NCBI GenBank assembly: GCA_022839785.1 | Contig: JALHJW010000013.1 | Location: forward strand, 1 to 64,000 | Source of the DNA: Desulfovibrio sp. | Lineage (GTDB): Bacteria; Desulfobacterota; Desulfovibrionia; Desulfovibrionales; Desulfovibrionaceae | Reading direction: 5' to 3' | Length of the DNA: 64,000 nt | In this document: positions 27,551-37,909 of the stretch, piece by piece | Numbering within the stretch: the first letter of the stretch is position 1 | Layout: the number at the start of each line of letters is the position of its first letter | Made by a program: the position numbers and the translations under genes | Notes under the pieces: generated by a model | What the model saw: the letters and a program-made list of their open reading frames with translations, nothing else | Told to the model about the DNA's origin: nothing | Databases searched by the model: none

Positions 27551-28983
27551 GCCTTGCTCCGGCCGCGCGCCGCGTTCCCGTCCCGCGGCGCGGACTCGCC
27601 GCCGGGGGCCACCACGGCCGCCACCTCGCCGCGCTGCACGCGGATGTCCAGCAGGTCGCCGGGCCGCACCTCGTCCGGCCCGCGCAGAAACACGCCGCTG
27701 CGCCGCACCCGCACCAGGCCGTAGCCGCGCGCCAGAGGGGCCTCGGGATCGATGGCGGCCAGACGGGCCTGCAGCCGCTCCAGGCGGACCTCGTTGCGCT
27801 CAAGATGCCCCTGCGCGGCCCGCTCCAGGTCCCGGCGCAGGGCCTCCAGGCGCGCCGCCCCGGCCTCGGCGCGGGCGCCCAAGACGCCCGGCCCCATGGC
27901 CCGCTCCAGGCGCTGCGCCAGCCCGTCCAGGGCCTCTCCGCGCCGCGCCAGGAGGGCCTCGCCCGCCCGGGTCAGCCGCCCGCAGGCGGATGCGTGGCGC
28001 TCCGCCAGCCGCTCCAAGGCGCGGGCCGGAGAGAGCCAGAGCAGGGCCCGGCGCAGCTCCGCGAAACGGCCCTCGCGCCGTGTGAGAAACTCCCCGCCCG
28101 CGGCCAGTAGCGCCGCCTCGGTCTCGTCCAGGCGCTGCGCCAGGATGCGGCGCGGCGTCCACAGCCCCTGGGCCGCATGGCTGGGTGTGGCGGCGCGGCG
28201 GTCGGCCACGAGGTCGGCGATGGTCACGTCGATCTCGTGCCCCACGCCGCTGACCACCGGGATCGTGGCCCGGAAGACGGCGTCCGCCACCTCGCGCGTG
28301 TTGAAGGCCCAGAGATCCTCCAACGAACCGCCGCCGCGCACCAGACAGACCGCCTCGGCCCAGCCCTCGGCCGAGGCCGCGTCCAGGGCCGCGGCGATCT
28401 GCGCCGGGGCCTGCGCGCCCTGCACCAGCACGGGGTGGATGCGCAGTTCGGCCCCGGCCCCGGCCTCGGCGGCCAGACGCAGGAAGTCCCGCACCGCGGC
28501 CCCCCGCGGCGAGGTGATCACGGCCACGCGCCTGGGGTCGCGGGGCACGGCCATCTTGCGCGACTCGTCGAAATACCCCAGGCCCGCCAGTTCGCGCTTG
28601 AGCGCCTCGAAGGCCAGGGCCAGCGCGCCCGCGCCCTGCTCCTCCACCAGTTCGGCCACGAGCTGATACCCGCCGCGCGGCGGATAGACCGTGAGCCGAC
28701 CGGCCACCAGCACGGACGCGCCGTCCCGCAGGAGCACCGGCCCGGCCTCGCAGACCTCGCCGGTGAGCGGATGCACCCCGCCCGCGGCCTGGGCCTCGCG
28801 CGTGCGGCGGAACCAGACCACGGACAGGACGGCCTCGGCGTCCTTGAGCGAGAAATACACGTGTCCCGAGGTCGGCCGCGCCAGCCCCGAAACCTCGCCC
28901 TTCACCCAGACCAGGGGGAAATTGCCTTCCACCACGTCCCGAAGGGCCTGGGTCAGCTCGCCGACGGTGAAAACGTGCGCCAT
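27547..28983 (-). CDS. xseA: Exodeoxyribonuclease VII large subunit
   Basis: 478 residues. N-terminal OB-fold (FTVGELTQALRDVVEGNFPL, VWVKGEVSG, HVYFSLKD) followed by the catalytic domain (ITSPRGAAVRDFL, RGGGSLEDLWAFN, VSGVGHEIDVTIADLVAD, RAATPSHAA) and a coiled-coil C-terminus. Degrades single-stranded DNA in both directions with XseB. First gene of the operon that runs to 23159. Confidence 0.95.
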   Translation of the reverse strand: MAHVFTVGELTQALRDVVEGNFPLVWVKGEVSGLARPTSGHVYFSLKDAEAVLSVVWFRRTREAQAAGGVHPLTGEVCEAGPVLLRDGASVLVAGRLTVYPPRGGYQLVAELVEEQGAGALALAFEALKRELAGLGYFDESRKMAVPRDPRRVAVITSPRGAAVRDFLRLAAEAGAGAELRIHPVLVQGAQAPAQIAAALDAASAEGWAEAVCLVRGGGSLEDLWAFNTREVADAVFRATIPVVSGVGHEIDVTIADLVADRRAATPSHAAQGLWTPRRILAQRLDETEAALLAAGGEFLTRREGRFAELRRALLWLSPARALERLAERHASACGRLTRAGEALLARRGEALDGLAQRLERAMGPGVLGARAEAGAARLEALRRDLERAAQGHLERNEVRLERLQARLAAIDPEAPLARGYGLVRVRRSGVFLRGPDEVRPGDLLDIRVQRGEVAAVVAPGGESAPRDGNAARGRSKA

Positions 28984-29085
28984 GCGCCACCTTGGGCCGA
29001 AGGCGGAAAGAGGCTGCGGGGAAGGCCGGGACCCCGTCCGCTCTCCCCCGCCCGTCTCGCCTTCGTGTTCTGCGGTTACGTCGCC

Positions 29086-30642
29086 TTACGGCCGCAGCAT
29101 GACCCGTCCGATGACCTCGGAAAGTTCCGTGGTGTCGAAGGGTTTGCTGATGTAGTCGTTCATCCCGGCGGAGAGGAAGCGGTCCTTGTCGCCCTTCATG
29201 GCGTAGGCAGTGAGCGCGATGATGGGCACGCCGGGGTCGAAGCCGCCGCCCTCCCCGGCGCGGATGCGGCGGGTGGCCTCCATGCCGTCCATCTCCGGCA
29301 TCTGGATGTCCATGAGCACGAGGTCGAAGGGGCCGTCGCGGTCCAGCATCTGCAGGGCCTGCCGCCCGTTGGCGGCGCAGGCCACGGAGTGGCCGTCCAT
29401 TTCCAGGGCGCGGCGGGCGAAGGTCTGGTTGACGCGGTTGTCCTCGGCCAGAAGGATGCGCAGGGCGGGCAGCCTGAGCCCGCCCACCACGGGCCCCTCG
29501 CCCTGCTCCGGGATTGCGGGCCGGGCCAGGTCGAAGGTGGCGGTGAAGCTGAAGGCCGCGCCCGCGCCCGGCTCGCTCTCCACCCAGACCTCGCCTCCCA
29601 TGAGTTCCACGAGGCGCTTGCAGATGGCCAGCCCCAGGCCCGTGCCCTGGTACCTGCGCGAGTAGGAGGCGTCGGCCTGGGTGAAGGAGTCGAAGATCGG
29701 GGCCTGCAGCTCCCTGGGGATGCCGCAGCCGGTGTCGCGCACCTCGAAAAGCAGGCAGGTCTTGCTCGGGTTGTCGTGCGGGCAGGCCCAGGGCTTGGCC
29801 GATATCTCCACCCAGCCCTTGTCCGTGAACTTGATGGCGTTGCCCACGAGGTTGGCCAGCACCTGGCGCAGGCGCACAGGATCGCCGAACAGCTCCTGGG
29901 GCGTCTCCAGGGACTTGACGTAGCGCAGCTCGATGCCCTTGGCCCGCGCCTCGATGGAGAACATGCGGGCGGTGGTGGAGAGCACGCGGTCCAGGTCGAA
30001 GGGCTCGTTCACCAGATCGAGCATGCCGGTCTCGATCTTGGTGATGTCCAGGATGTCGTTGATGATGGTCAGCAGGTTGCGGCCCGCGTCGCGCACCATG
30101 CGCAGGTTCTCGCGCTGCTCCTCGCCCAGCTCCAGGCGCAGGGTCAGGTCGAGCAGGCCGAGCACGCCGTTGAGCGGGGTGCGCATCTCGTGGCTCATGT
30201 TGGCCAGGAAGCGGCTCTTGGCCAGCGAGGCCTCCTCGGCCGCGCGGCGGGCGGTCTCCAGCTCCTGCTCCAGGCGGCGGCGCTCGGTGAAGTCGATGAC
30301 CGCGCAGTTGAAGAGAAACTCGCCGCCCACCTTCCCGGCCGGAATGGCGCTGACGTGCAGGCGGATGACGCGCTCGGGCGGCCCGGACAGGACCATGACC
30401 TCGCGCACGGGATGCGACGCCCCGCGCGCCAGGGCCAGGAGCGTGGCCAGGGACTCGCGGTCGTCCTCGCGCAGCAGGTCGAAGAGGCGTCTGCCCTGCA
30501 GGGATTCGGGGGGAAGCCCGAGCAGGTCCGAGGACTCGCGGCAGACGGCGCGTATCTCGCCCTCGGCCGTGAGCAGCATGAGCCCCACGGGCGCATGCTC
30601 GAACATGGCGCGCGCCAGGAAGTCCTGCATCTCGGGCGTCAT
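29086..30642 (-). CDS. Hybrid sensor histidine kinase (PAS-HisKA-HATPase-REC)
   Basis: 518 residues, no TM segments, so cytosolic. PAS domain about 1-120 ([20 protein letters not shown]), HisKA with His151 in [15 protein letters not shown], HATPase ([29 protein letters not shown]), and a receiver at about 390-515 with the phospho-Asp in [13 protein letters not shown]. Closes the ispG-proS run, 10 bp after proS, although its function is unrelated. The response partner is not visible. Confidence 0.9.
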   Translation of the reverse strand: MTPEMQDFLARAMFEHAPVGLMLLTAEGEIRAVCRESSDLLGLPPESLQGRRLFDLLREDDRESLATLLALARGASHPVREVMVLSGPPERVIRLHVSAIPAGKVGGEFLFNCAVIDFTERRRLEQELETARRAAEEASLAKSRFLANMSHEMRTPLNGVLGLLDLTLRLELGEEQRENLRMVRDAGRNLLTIINDILDITKIETGMLDLVNEPFDLDRVLSTTARMFSIEARAKGIELRYVKSLETPQELFGDPVRLRQVLANLVGNAIKFTDKGWVEISAKPWACPHDNPSKTCLLFEVRDTGCGIPRELQAPIFDSFTQADASYSRRYQGTGLGLAICKRLVELMGGEVWVESEPGAGAAFSFTATFDLARPAIPEQGEGPVVGGLRLPALRILLAEDNRVNQTFARRALEMDGHSVACAANGRQALQMLDRDGPFDLVLMDIQMPEMDGMEATRRIRAGEGGGFDPGVPIIALTAYAMKGDKDRFLSAGMNDYISKPFDTTELSEVIGRVMLRP

Positions 30643-30652
30643 GGCCTTTCCC

Positions 30653-32398
30653 CTATCTCCCGGGGGACTCCAGCCCCCAGGCCCGCCAGACCCCGGCCCG
30701 GAAAGCAGCGAAGGCGTCGCCGAAGCCGTCCAGGGGCAGTTCGGTCCTTGTCCCCGTCTTGCGGCACTTGGCCTCGATGACGCCGCGCTCCAGCCCCTTG
30801 CCGCCCAGCACGAGCTGGATGGGCATGCCCATGAGGTCGGCGTCCTTGAACTTCACGCCGGGCCGTTCGTCGCGCTCGTCGAAGAGCACGTCCAGGCCCA
30901 TACCCTCCAGTTCGCGGACCATGTCCTCGGCGCGCGCCAGCACGGCCGCGTCCTTGCCCGCCAGGGCGATGAGCGCGGCCTCGAAGGGCGCGATGGTCGG
31001 CGGCAGCATCAGGCCGTCGGCGTCGTGGTTCTGTTCGATGGCCGAGGCGATGATGCGCGACACGCCGATGCCGTAGCAGCCCATGACCATGGTCCGCTCC
31101 TTGCCGTCCTCGTCGAGGAAGGCGGCCTTCATGGCCTCGGAGTACTTGAGGCCGAGCTTGAAGACGTGGCCCACCTCGATGCCCTTGGTCAAGGTCAGGG
31201 CGGTGCGGCAGCGGGGGCAGAGGTCGCCGCTGGCCACGCTGCGCAGGTCGGCGAAGCGGACCGCCTTCACGTCGCGGGCCATGTCCAGGTTGACCACGTG
31301 GGCGTCGGCCTCGTTGGCCCCGGCCACCATGCCGGTGGCGTTGCACAGCTCGTGGTCGGCCACGAGGACGTCCACCGCCAGCCCCACGGGTCCGGCGAAG
31401 CCCACGGGCGCGCCGCTCCATTGCTGCACCTGCTCGGGCGTGGCCAGCCTCACGTCCGTGGCGGCCAGGGCGTTCTTGAGCTTGATCTCGTTCAACTCGC
31501 GGTCGCCGCGCACCAGGGCGGCCACGGCCTTGCCGTCCACGTCGAAGAGCAGGGTCTTGACGATCTTCGAGGCGGGCACGCCGAGGCAGGCGGCCACCTC
31601 CTCCACGGTGTGCGCGCCGGGCGTGGCCACGCGGCTGAGCGCGCCGCACCCCTCGCCGCACTCGGCCATGACGCAGACGGCCTCGGCCTTTTCGAGGTTG
31701 GCGGCGTATTCGCAGCTCTCCGAGGTGCAGGCGGCGATGGTGTCCTCGCCCGTGTCGGCCAGGACCATGAATTCGTGCGAGAAGCTGCCGCCGATGGAGC
31801 CGCTGTCCGCCTCCACGGCCTTGAAGCGCAGGCCCAGGCGGCGGAAGATGCGGGTGTAGGCGTCGTACATGGAGCGGTAGGACGCGTCCGCGCCCGCCTC
31901 GTCGCGGTCGAAGGAGTAGGCGTCCTTCATGGTGAACTCGCGGCAGCGCATGAGGCCGAAGCGGGGCCTGATCTCGTCGCGGAACTTGGTCTGCACCTGG
32001 TAGAGGTTCAGGGGCAGCTGGCGGTAGGAGCGCACCTCGTGGCGCACGAGGTCGGTGATGACCTCCTCGTGCGTGGGGCCGAGGCAGAACTCCGAGTCCT
32101 TGCGGTCCCGGAAGCGCAGCAGCTCCTTGCCGTAGAACTCCCAGCGGCCGGTCTCCTTCCAGAGTTCCGCGGGCTGGACCATGGGCAGCAGCACCTCCTG
32201 CGCCCCGGCCCGGTTCATCTCCTCGCGCACGATGCCCGCCACCTTGTTCAGGGCGCGCAGCCCCAGCGGCAAAAAGGTGTAGATGCCGCTGGTGAGCTGG
32301 CGGACGTAGCCCGCGCGGGCGAGCAGCTTGTGGCTGACGACCTCGGCGTCGCGGGGCGCTTCCTTGAGCGTGGGCGCGTAGAGTCTGCTGAAGCGCAT
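30653..32398 (-). CDS. proS: Prolyl-tRNA synthetase
   Basis: 581 residues, bacterial-type class II synthetase with a YbaK-like editing insertion (about 230-390; [20 protein letters not shown]). Motif 2 [23 protein letters not shown] and motif 3 [12 protein letters not shown] are visible in part. ATG at 32398 was chosen because GAGGAG lies 6 nt upstream; an ATG at 32404 is inside that RBS. 16 bp after ispG. Confidence 0.95.
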   Translation of the reverse strand: MRFSRLYAPTLKEAPRDAEVVSHKLLARAGYVRQLTSGIYTFLPLGLRALNKVAGIVREEMNRAGAQEVLLPMVQPAELWKETGRWEFYGKELLRFRDRKDSEFCLGPTHEEVITDLVRHEVRSYRQLPLNLYQVQTKFRDEIRPRFGLMRCREFTMKDAYSFDRDEAGADASYRSMYDAYTRIFRRLGLRFKAVEADSGSIGGSFSHEFMVLADTGEDTIAACTSESCEYAANLEKAEAVCVMAECGEGCGALSRVATPGAHTVEEVAACLGVPASKIVKTLLFDVDGKAVAALVRGDRELNEIKLKNALAATDVRLATPEQVQQWSGAPVGFAGPVGLAVDVLVADHELCNATGMVAGANEADAHVVNLDMARDVKAVRFADLRSVASGDLCPRCRTALTLTKGIEVGHVFKLGLKYSEAMKAAFLDEDGKERTMVMGCYGIGVSRIIASAIEQNHDADGLMLPPTIAPFEAALIALAGKDAAVLARAEDMVRELEGMGLDVLFDERDERPGVKFKDADLMGMPIQLVLGGKGLERGVIEAKCRKTGTRTELPLDGFGDAFAAFRAGVWRAWGLESPGR

Positions 32399-32414
32399 GG
32401 ACATCTCCTCGAAA

Positions 32415-33521
32415 TTACGAATTTTTCCGTTCCGTCAAAAACTTTTCCAGTTCGACCATGAAGCCCGCCAGCAGCTCCTCGAAGCCGCCGCGCACCGTGC
32501 CCACGATCTCGCCCTTGCGGAAGATCACGGCCTTGTCCCGGCCGCCCGCGATGCCGATGTCCGCCTCGCGCGCCTCGCCCGGCCCGTTGACCACGCAGCC
32601 CATGACCGCCACCTTGAAGACGTCGTTCACGCTGCGCAGCCGCTCCTCCACCGCGCCGGCCAGGGCGATGAGTTCGATCTCGGTGCGGCCGCAGGTGGGG
32701 CAGGAGACGATCTCCGGGCCGCGCGCGCGGATGCTCAGCGAGCGCAGAATCTCCCAGGCCACGGCCATCTCGGCCACGGGGTCGTGGGTCAGGGAGACGC
32801 GCAGGGTGTCGCCGATGCCGTCGGCCAGCAGCACGCCCAGCCCCACGGCGGACTTCACCGAGCCGCGCAGCAGGGTTCCGGCCTCGGTCACGCCGATGTG
32901 CAGCGGCCAGTCCGCGCGCCGCGCCATGAGGCGGTAGGCCGCGATGGTGTCCGTGACCGAGGAGGATTTCAGCGAAATCTTGATCTGGTCGAAGCCGCGC
33001 TTTTCGAGCAGGGCCACGTGGCCCAGGGCGCTCTCCACCATGGCCTCGGGCGTGGGGCCGCCGAAGCGGGCGAGCAGCGGCTTCTCCACCGAGCCGGAGT
33101 TCACGCCGATGCGGATGGGCAGGCCGTGGTCCTTGGCCGCGGCCACCACGGCGTCCACCTTGTCCGCGCCGCCGATGTTGCCGGGGTTGATGCGCAAGGC
33201 CTTGATCCCGGCCTCGGCGGCCATGACCGCCAGGCGGTGGTCGAAATGGATGTCCGCCACCAGGGGCACGGGGGATTTGGGCGCGATGCGCGCGACGGCG
33301 CGGGCCGCCTCCTCGTCGATGACCGCCAGACGCACGATCTCGCAGCCCGCGGCGGCCAGACGTTCGATCTGGGCCAGCGTGGCCTCGGCGTCGCGCGTGT
33401 CCGTGTTGCACATGGACTGCACGCGGATGGGGTTGCCCCCGCCGATCAGGAAGGGTCCGAGGCGGATGGCCCGCGTGGCGCGGCGGGCCGGGGCGGCATG
33501 GACGGCATGTTCGGCGTGCAT
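32415..33521 (-). CDS. ispG: 4-hydroxy-3-methylbut-2-enyl-diphosphate synthase
   Basis: 368 residues. Penultimate step of the MEP pathway, with a [4Fe-4S] cluster held by Cys in CPTCGRTE and [11 protein letters not shown]-terminal TIM barrel with [17 protein letters not shown] and GVNSGS. The first about 15 residues ([14 protein letters not shown]) are low complexity and the start could be further in. Together with dxs and ispA it accounts for three isoprenoid genes in this window. Confidence 0.95.
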   Translation of the reverse strand: MHAEHAVHAAPARRATRAIRLGPFLIGGGNPIRVQSMCNTDTRDAEATLAQIERLAAAGCEIVRLAVIDEEAARAVARIAPKSPVPLVADIHFDHRLAVMAAEAGIKALRINPGNIGGADKVDAVVAAAKDHGLPIRIGVNSGSVEKPLLARFGGPTPEAMVESALGHVALLEKRGFDQIKISLKSSSVTDTIAAYRLMARRADWPLHIGVTEAGTLLRGSVKSAVGLGVLLADGIGDTLRVSLTHDPVAEMAVAWEILRSLSIRARGPEIVSCPTCGRTEIELIALAGAVEERLRSVNDVFKVAVMGCVVNGPGEAREADIGIAGGRDKAVIFRKGEIVGTVRGGFEELLAGFMVELEKFLTERKNS

Positions 33522-33626
33522 GGTCTCCGGGCTCGAAAGGCGGAATATGGAGGGCGAGAGGTTAGCCTAACGGTCCTGAAAAGCCAAGCGCCGCGGTGGG
33601 GAGATGCGGCGGGTGCGCGGCATGGC

Positions 33627-34583
33627 TCAGGGCGCGGGCACGAAGCCCAGGATGGTGCGCGGGTGCTTGTCCGTGGCCAGGAGGAAGCCGCGGCCCGGCA
33701 GCACGGCCACGCCTTCCCAGTTGCGCGGCTCGCCCTGGGGCAGGATGTCCACGGGCGCGGCCGCGTCGGCCGTCACGCCCCGGGGCGTGAGCCGAAGCCG
33801 CACCAGCCGCTCCACCTGGGCGGGCGGATCGGCCTCGGGCGGGGGGCGCAGCAGCCCGCGTTCGCCGGGCCAGAAGTAGTTCACGGCCCAGAAGCGGCCG
33901 TCCGCTTCGGGCTGGGTCGCGGCCGTGAGGCGGTATTCCAGGGCCGGGGCCGGACGCAGGCCCTGGAAGCGCAGCGCGGCGTCGAAGACCGCGGCCGTGG
34001 GCGCGGGGTTCACGTTGCGTCCCCCGGCCTCGAAGAGCGCCGTGATCTCGCGGCCGTCCCAGAGCAGGGCCTCCACGGCCATGTTGGCGAGCTGCACGGG
34101 CAGGGGCGTCTCGGTCAGGGTTTCGGGCAGGATGCGCAGGACCGTTCCGCCCTGCTCCATGCGGCCCGCCACGAGGTAGGCGCGCATGGCCGCGCCGTTT
34201 TGCTCCTCCACGGCCAGCACGCAGTCGTCCGGGCCGGTGAAGACGATGGCCTCGAAGCCCTCGAAGCCGGGGATGCGGCCGCGCAGGTCCGCGCCCAGGA
34301 CCGTGATCTCGCGCGGGACGAGGGGGGCCGGATCGCCATCCGCAGCCCGCTCCAGGGCCGCGCGCGGCAGGGCGAAGAGCGCGCCGGGCGCGCCGGGCGC
34401 GCGCCAGTCCGGGTATTGCGGCAGGAACAGCAGTTCGTCCCCGCGCCAGGCCAGATCGGACAGCTCGGCGTCGCGCTCCGCCGCCGGACCGGCCAGGGGC
34501 AGCTCGCGCACGGCCGTGGCCGTGGCGTCCAGGGCCTCGGGCGCGGCCAGCAGCAGGGCGATGAGGAGGAGCAGCAGACGCAT
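33627..34583 (-). CDS. Secreted esterase-like phytase-domain (beta-propeller) protein
   Basis: 318 residues with a signal peptide (LLLLLIALLLAAPEA). The body has repeated beta-strand patterns and the family-like segments FEGFEAIVF, LAVEEQNG and NWEGVAVLPGRGFLLATDKHP, resembling the esterase-like activity of phytase domain (PF13449). Expected in the periplasm. Enzyme activity is not established for this family. It starts 3 bp after the APS-reductase-like gene stop, so the two may be co-transcribed. Confidence 0.6.
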   Translation of the reverse strand: MRLLLLLIALLLAAPEALDATATAVRELPLAGPAAERDAELSDLAWRGDELLFLPQYPDWRAPGAPGALFALPRAALERAADGDPAPLVPREITVLGADLRGRIPGFEGFEAIVFTGPDDCVLAVEEQNGAAMRAYLVAGRMEQGGTVLRILPETLTETPLPVQLANMAVEALLWDGREITALFEAGGRNVNPAPTAAVFDAALRFQGLRPAPALEYRLTAATQPEADGRFWAVNYFWPGERGLLRPPPEADPPAQVERLVRLRLTPRGVTADAAAPVDILPQGEPRNWEGVAVLPGRGFLLATDKHPRTILGFVPAP

Positions 34584-34586
34584 GCT

Positions 34587-35264
34587 CTAAAAGTACCCCA
34601 AAGCGCGCAATTGGTCCATGACGGATTCCTTGTCCGCGTCGCGTCCGGAGCGTTCGCCCTCCGCCGCTGGCGCGGTGCAGGGCATGCAGCCCAGGGAGCG
34701 GTAGCCCTGGTCGTAGAGCGCGCAGTAGGGCGTGCGCGTCTCCATGATGTGGGCCCAGACGTCCATCTCGGTCCAGTCGAGCAGCGGGTGGACGCGCGTG
34801 TGGTCCGGGTCGCGGCGCGGCTCCAGGGCGTCGAGTTCGGCGCGGGAGGGGTGCTCGTCGCGCCGCAGGCCGGTGATCAGGTGCGTGAGGCCCATGGCGC
34901 GCACCGCGGCCAGCAGCGGCTCCACCTTGCGCGCGCCGCAGCAGGCCGCGCGGCCGTGCTCCGGGAGCACGGCGCAGCCCGGGGACGGACGCACGACGCG
35001 TAGCGCGACGCCCCACTCCGCGGCCAGACGGTCGCGCAGGGCCGTCACCTCCGGGAACTTCAGCCCCGTGTCCAGGGACACGGCCAGGGGCCGCGCCTCG
35101 GGGCGCGCCTCGGCCAGGACCCGCCGCCACAGGTCCAGGGCCACGCCGGAGTCCTTGCCGCCGGTGAAGGCCACGGCCACGCGCGCCGGGTCCGCCCCGG
35201 CGGCCAGGCCGCGCAGCAGCCCCAGGCTCGCCGCGCGTTTCTCCTCCAGGGACGCCCGCATCAT
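34587..35264 (-). CDS. APS/PAPS reductase family protein lacking the C-terminal catalytic Cys
   Basis: 225 residues, adenine-nucleotide alpha-hydrolase fold. PP-loop FTGGKDSG at 33-40; Cys108-Cys109 and Cys193-x-x-Cys196 match the [4Fe-4S] ligands of bacterial APS reductases (CC...CxxC). GLRRDEHPSR and HPLLDWTEMDVW are also typical. The protein ends in QLRALGYF and has no ECGLH motif, whose Cys attacks the sulfonucleotide in true reductases. It may bind APS or act like CysD-type or other PP-loop enzymes. In a likely sulfate reducer this is worth separate attention. Confidence 0.75.
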   Translation of the reverse strand: MMRASLEEKRAASLGLLRGLAAGADPARVAVAFTGGKDSGVALDLWRRVLAEARPEARPLAVSLDTGLKFPEVTALRDRLAAEWGVALRVVRPSPGCAVLPEHGRAACCGARKVEPLLAAVRAMGLTHLITGLRRDEHPSRAELDALEPRRDPDHTRVHPLLDWTEMDVWAHIMETRTPYCALYDQGYRSLGCMPCTAPAAEGERSGRDADKESVMDQLRALGYF

Positions 35265-35377
35265 GCCTCTTCCACCTTTCCCTTGCCCATTGACCGAAAT
35301 CCGCGCTATTGTCCGAACATGCCGCCCTCGGGTCCGCCGACGGGCGGACGGGGCCTCAACCAGGAGCGACCGCGACC

Positions 35378-35812
35378 ATGCGCGACACGATCCGCGAGAT
35401 CATCACCGGGCATGACATCTGCGTGCTGGCGACAGCGGCGGACAACGTCCCCCACACCTCGCTGATGGCCTATCTGGCCTCGGACGACGCGCGCCATCTG
35501 TATCTTCTGACCTCGCGCAGCACAAGGAAATACGCCAACTGCCTGCGCAACCCGAGCGTCTCGGTGCTCATCGACACGCGCGAGACGCACCGGCAGGAGA
35601 ACCGCGCGGCGGCCAAGGCCCTGACCCTGTCGGGCGAGTGCTCCCCGTGCGTCGCGGAGGAGGAGCGCAGGCGGCTCAAGGCCCTGTTCGCGGGCACCTT
35701 CCCGCACCTGACGAACCTGGCCGCGCACCCGGACGCGGACATCCTGGTGGTCCGCCTGCGCGCGGCCCAGCTCCTGGACGGGGCGGAGCGCTCGCACTAC
35801 GAGACCTTCTGA
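35378..35812 (+). CDS. Pyridoxamine 5'-phosphate oxidase-like (flavin-binding split barrel) protein
   Basis: 144 residues. MRDTIREIITGHDICVLATA and a following split-barrel pattern (LYLLTSRSTRKYANCLRNP, VSVLID) fit PNPOx-like FMN or heme binding proteins. Small-substrate oxidoreductase or storage function unknown. The ATG at 35378 follows AGGAG at 11 nt. Divergent from the APS-reductase-like gene. Confidence 0.75.
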   Translation: MRDTIREIITGHDICVLATAADNVPHTSLMAYLASDDARHLYLLTSRSTRKYANCLRNPSVSVLIDTRETHRQENRAAAKALTLSGECSPCVAEEERRRLKALFAGTFPHLTNLAAHPDADILVVRLRAAQLLDGAERSHYETF

Positions 35813-35870
35813 CCCGGAACGGCCGCAGCCCATGGCCGCGGAGGAATTTCACGCGGAAAGAAAAAACCGC

Positions 35871-35899
35871 TTGACGAAGACGGACGGCATGGGTATCTA
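35871..35899 (+). promoter_or_regulatory. Sigma-70 promoter of tRNA-Arg
   Basis: TTGACG (35871-35876), 17-bp spacer and TATCTA (35894-35899). Transcription would begin about 7 bp before the tRNA 5' end. Confidence 0.7.
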
Positions 35900-35912
35900 C
35901 CCCTTCTCCGTT

Positions 35913-35989
35913 GCGCCCGTAGCTCAGCTGGATAGAGTACCGGACTACGAATCCGTTGGTCGCACGTTCGAATCGTGCCGGGCGCGCCA
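35913..35989 (+). tRNA. tRNA-Arg (anticodon ACG)
   Basis: 77 nt with 7-bp acceptor stem (GCGCCCG at 35913-35919 with CGGGCGC at 35979-35985), discriminator G and encoded CCA. D loop AGCTCAGCTGGATAGAGT, anticodon loop CTACGAA giving ACG, and TTCGAAT in the T arm. Decodes CGU/C/A after A34-to-I editing. A promoter and a terminator flank it, so it is a single-gene transcript. Confidence 0.97.
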
Positions 35990-35998
35990 AGAAAGATC

Positions 35999-36028
35999 AG
36001 AGGCCAGGTGAAAACCTGGCCTCTTTTT
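35999..36028 (+). terminator. Rho-independent terminator after tRNA-Arg
   Basis: 11-bp perfect stem (35999-36009 with 36014-36024), GAAA tetraloop, and a T run continuing into the 3' flank (TTTTTCG). Placed 10 bp after the tRNA CCA. Confidence 0.95.
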
Positions 36029-36149
36029 CGTTTGCGCGGCAGCCGCGCCGACAGCGCCTGCGCCGCGTCGGCTTCGATCCGCTCCGCCCCCGTGTCCGCA
36101 GCGGTCTGGCGATTATCCGCTTTCTTGCAGGTGCATGCCGGGACGGGGG

Positions 36150-36398
36150 TCAGTCCCGGTTGCGCACGTCGGCGCGCCAGGCGTTGAGGGGGGCGCAGCA
36201 GCCCTGGCCCGCGCCGAGGGCGGCGCGGACCTCAGCGCCGCGTTCGGGGTCGCGCATCAGCAGGCAGACGTAGCGGCTCGCGGCCTCGTCCCACAGAAGG
36301 TCCGGACAGCGCGGCATGTAGCCGTACAGACGGTGGGAGACCTCGCAGGGATCCGAGAGGCAGCAGCAGCCGCAGCCCACGCAGGGCTTAGACGGCAC
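36150..36398 (-). CDS. Small cysteine-cluster protein
   Basis: 82 residues with a GTG start at 36398. Ten Cys are arranged as CVGCGCCC, DPC, PRCPDLLW, YVCLLM and GQGCCAPLNAWR, a pattern like YkgJ-type Fe-S or zinc-binding small proteins. No TM or signal. The reading frame stays open upstream as far as 36686 but that part is proline- and glycine-rich and looks non-coding. Function unknown. Confidence 0.6.
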   Translation of the reverse strand: MPSKPCVGCGCCCLSDPCEVSHRLYGYMPRCPDLLWDEAASRYVCLLMRDPERGAEVRAALGAGQGCCAPLNAWRADVRNRD

Positions 36399-36758
36399 GG
36401 AAGACGCCGCCCCGCGCGGCGGCCGGGGGGCGGTCGCGCCGTGGGAGGGGACGTTTCCCGGAAGGGGCTTGCATGGAGCCTCCGGCGGTCGCACCGATGG
36501 CCCTGCCGGGCCGCCGGGAGTCCCGCCGGACAAAGGATCGGCCTGGAGGGACGAGGCTACCGTGCGCCATCCGGCCCGTCTTGTCCACTGCGCCGCAAGA
36601 AAACGGCCGGACGCCAGGCCCGGGCGGGGCGGCGGCGCAGACCCTGGCGCGGGCCGCGCAAAAAAGCCAGAGACGCAAACGCGCACGACCGACGGGCGAC
36701 TCCCCGCCGGACGTGCGCGTTTCTCGGCGACGCGCCCGATGGCTCGCGGGCCGGCCCG
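36399..36758. other. 360-bp gap without a convincing gene
   Basis: Very GC-rich spacer between two minus-strand genes. Frames that stay open on either strand have poor codon use. It contains one inverted repeat with 10-bp arms (36677-36686 and 36713-36722) around 26 nt, which may act as a terminator for the azoreductase transcript. Nothing else recognisable. Confidence 0.5.
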
Positions 36759-37385
36759 CTAGAAGGTGGCCGCCAGGGTGCGGGCCTTGGCCAGGGCCTC
36801 GGCCTGGGCCGCGTCCGCGGTCTCCTTGCCCATGAGCGTGCCCTCCACGGCCGTGGAGCGGATGTCCGTGAGCCCCATGAAGCCGAGGATGAACTCCAGG
36901 TAGGGGGCCTGGAAGTTGAAGGCCTCGGCGGGCGTGCCGGGGTGGTAGACGCCGCCGCGCGCGTAGCTGATGTAGACCTTGCGCCCCGTGAGCAGGCCCG
37001 CGTAGGTCCCGTCCGGCCGGGGCATGAAGGTCAGGGTGGGCTGGCAGACGATGTCGATGAAATGCTTGAGGCGGTACGGGATGTTGAAGTTCCACATGGG
37101 CACGGCCAGGACGTAGCGGTCGAACGAGGCGAAATCCGCGATGATCTCCGTGACCCGGCCCCAGGCCTCCCGCTCCTCCGGCGAATACGGCAGGCCGTGC
37201 ATGATGTTGTACTTGCCCTGCAGGGCCGGGCCGTCGAAGGGCGGCAGATCGACGCGGAAGAGGTCGCGCGTCGTGACTTCGGCGGCGGGGTTGGCCGCCT
37301 GCCAGGCGGCCACGAAGGCGTCGGCCACGGCCACGGAATGGGAGCGGCCGCGCGGCGAGGTCTTGAGGTAGAGCAGTCGGGACAT
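36759..37385 (-). CDS. azoR: FMN-dependent NADH-azoreductase
   Basis: 208 residues, flavodoxin-like fold. MSRLLYLKTSPRGRSHS binds FMN phosphate; VLAVPMWNFNIPYRLKHFID and YISYARGG follow the AzoR pattern. Reduces quinones and azo compounds with NADH, giving oxidative and quinone stress protection. The ATG at 37385 has AGGAGG just upstream. Monocistronic. Confidence 0.88.
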   Translation of the reverse strand: MSRLLYLKTSPRGRSHSVAVADAFVAAWQAANPAAEVTTRDLFRVDLPPFDGPALQGKYNIMHGLPYSPEEREAWGRVTEIIADFASFDRYVLAVPMWNFNIPYRLKHFIDIVCQPTLTFMPRPDGTYAGLLTGRKVYISYARGGVYHPGTPAEAFNFQAPYLEFILGFMGLTDIRSTAVEGTLMGKETADAAQAEALAKARTLAATF

Positions 37386-37596
37386 GGCATCCTCCTGATG
37401 CGGGCTGACGGCGTCCGGCGCTCCCGCCCGCCGTCCGGCGGCCGCCGGACGGCGGCTGGGGACGTGCGGCGGGCGCACCGAAGAAACCGCCGCCACTCTA
37501 CCCCAAGCCGGACGTTTGCGCCACGGAAAAGCACGCGCGGCGGGTTTCCCCGTCGGCCCGCCCGGCGGCCCGCACATGCCGCCGGGCACGTCCCGC

Positions 37597-37761
37597 TCAG
37601 GACAGCGCGTCGATGTGCAGGAACGAACCGCAGGAGGGGCAGACGTGGATGGTGCGGCCCGCATGGCGGGTCACGCTCCAGAAGACCGGGCGGCACACCG
37701 CGCCCTGCATCCTGTACTGCACCCAGATGTCCCGTCCGCATTCGCACGTCCTGCGCTGCAT
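37597..37761 (-). CDS. Zinc-ribbon-like microprotein
   Basis: 54 residues starting at the ATG at 37761, which has AGGAGG 8 nt upstream (37770-37775). Two Cys pairs (CECG near residue 6 and CPSCG near residue 42) suggest a zinc ribbon. The rest is basic and aromatic (RDIWVQYRMQGAVCRPVFW). Not recognised as a known family. It lies downstream of the S24-type repressor on the same strand, about 150 bp away, and could be co-transcribed. Confidence 0.55.
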   Translation of the reverse strand: MQRRTCECGRDIWVQYRMQGAVCRPVFWSVTRHAGRTIHVCPSCGSFLHIDALS

Positions 37762-37909
37762 GGCCTGCTCCTCCTGTTCATCGAAATACACGCCAAGTTC
37801 ATTAAAGTTAACACCGGGGACCGAAAAAACGGGCTCTCGCCCTGCCGTACACTGCATGTCCTGCTCCTTCGCGGCGCTCCGGGCGGGCCTTCCGGCCGCC
37901 CGTCCCCGC

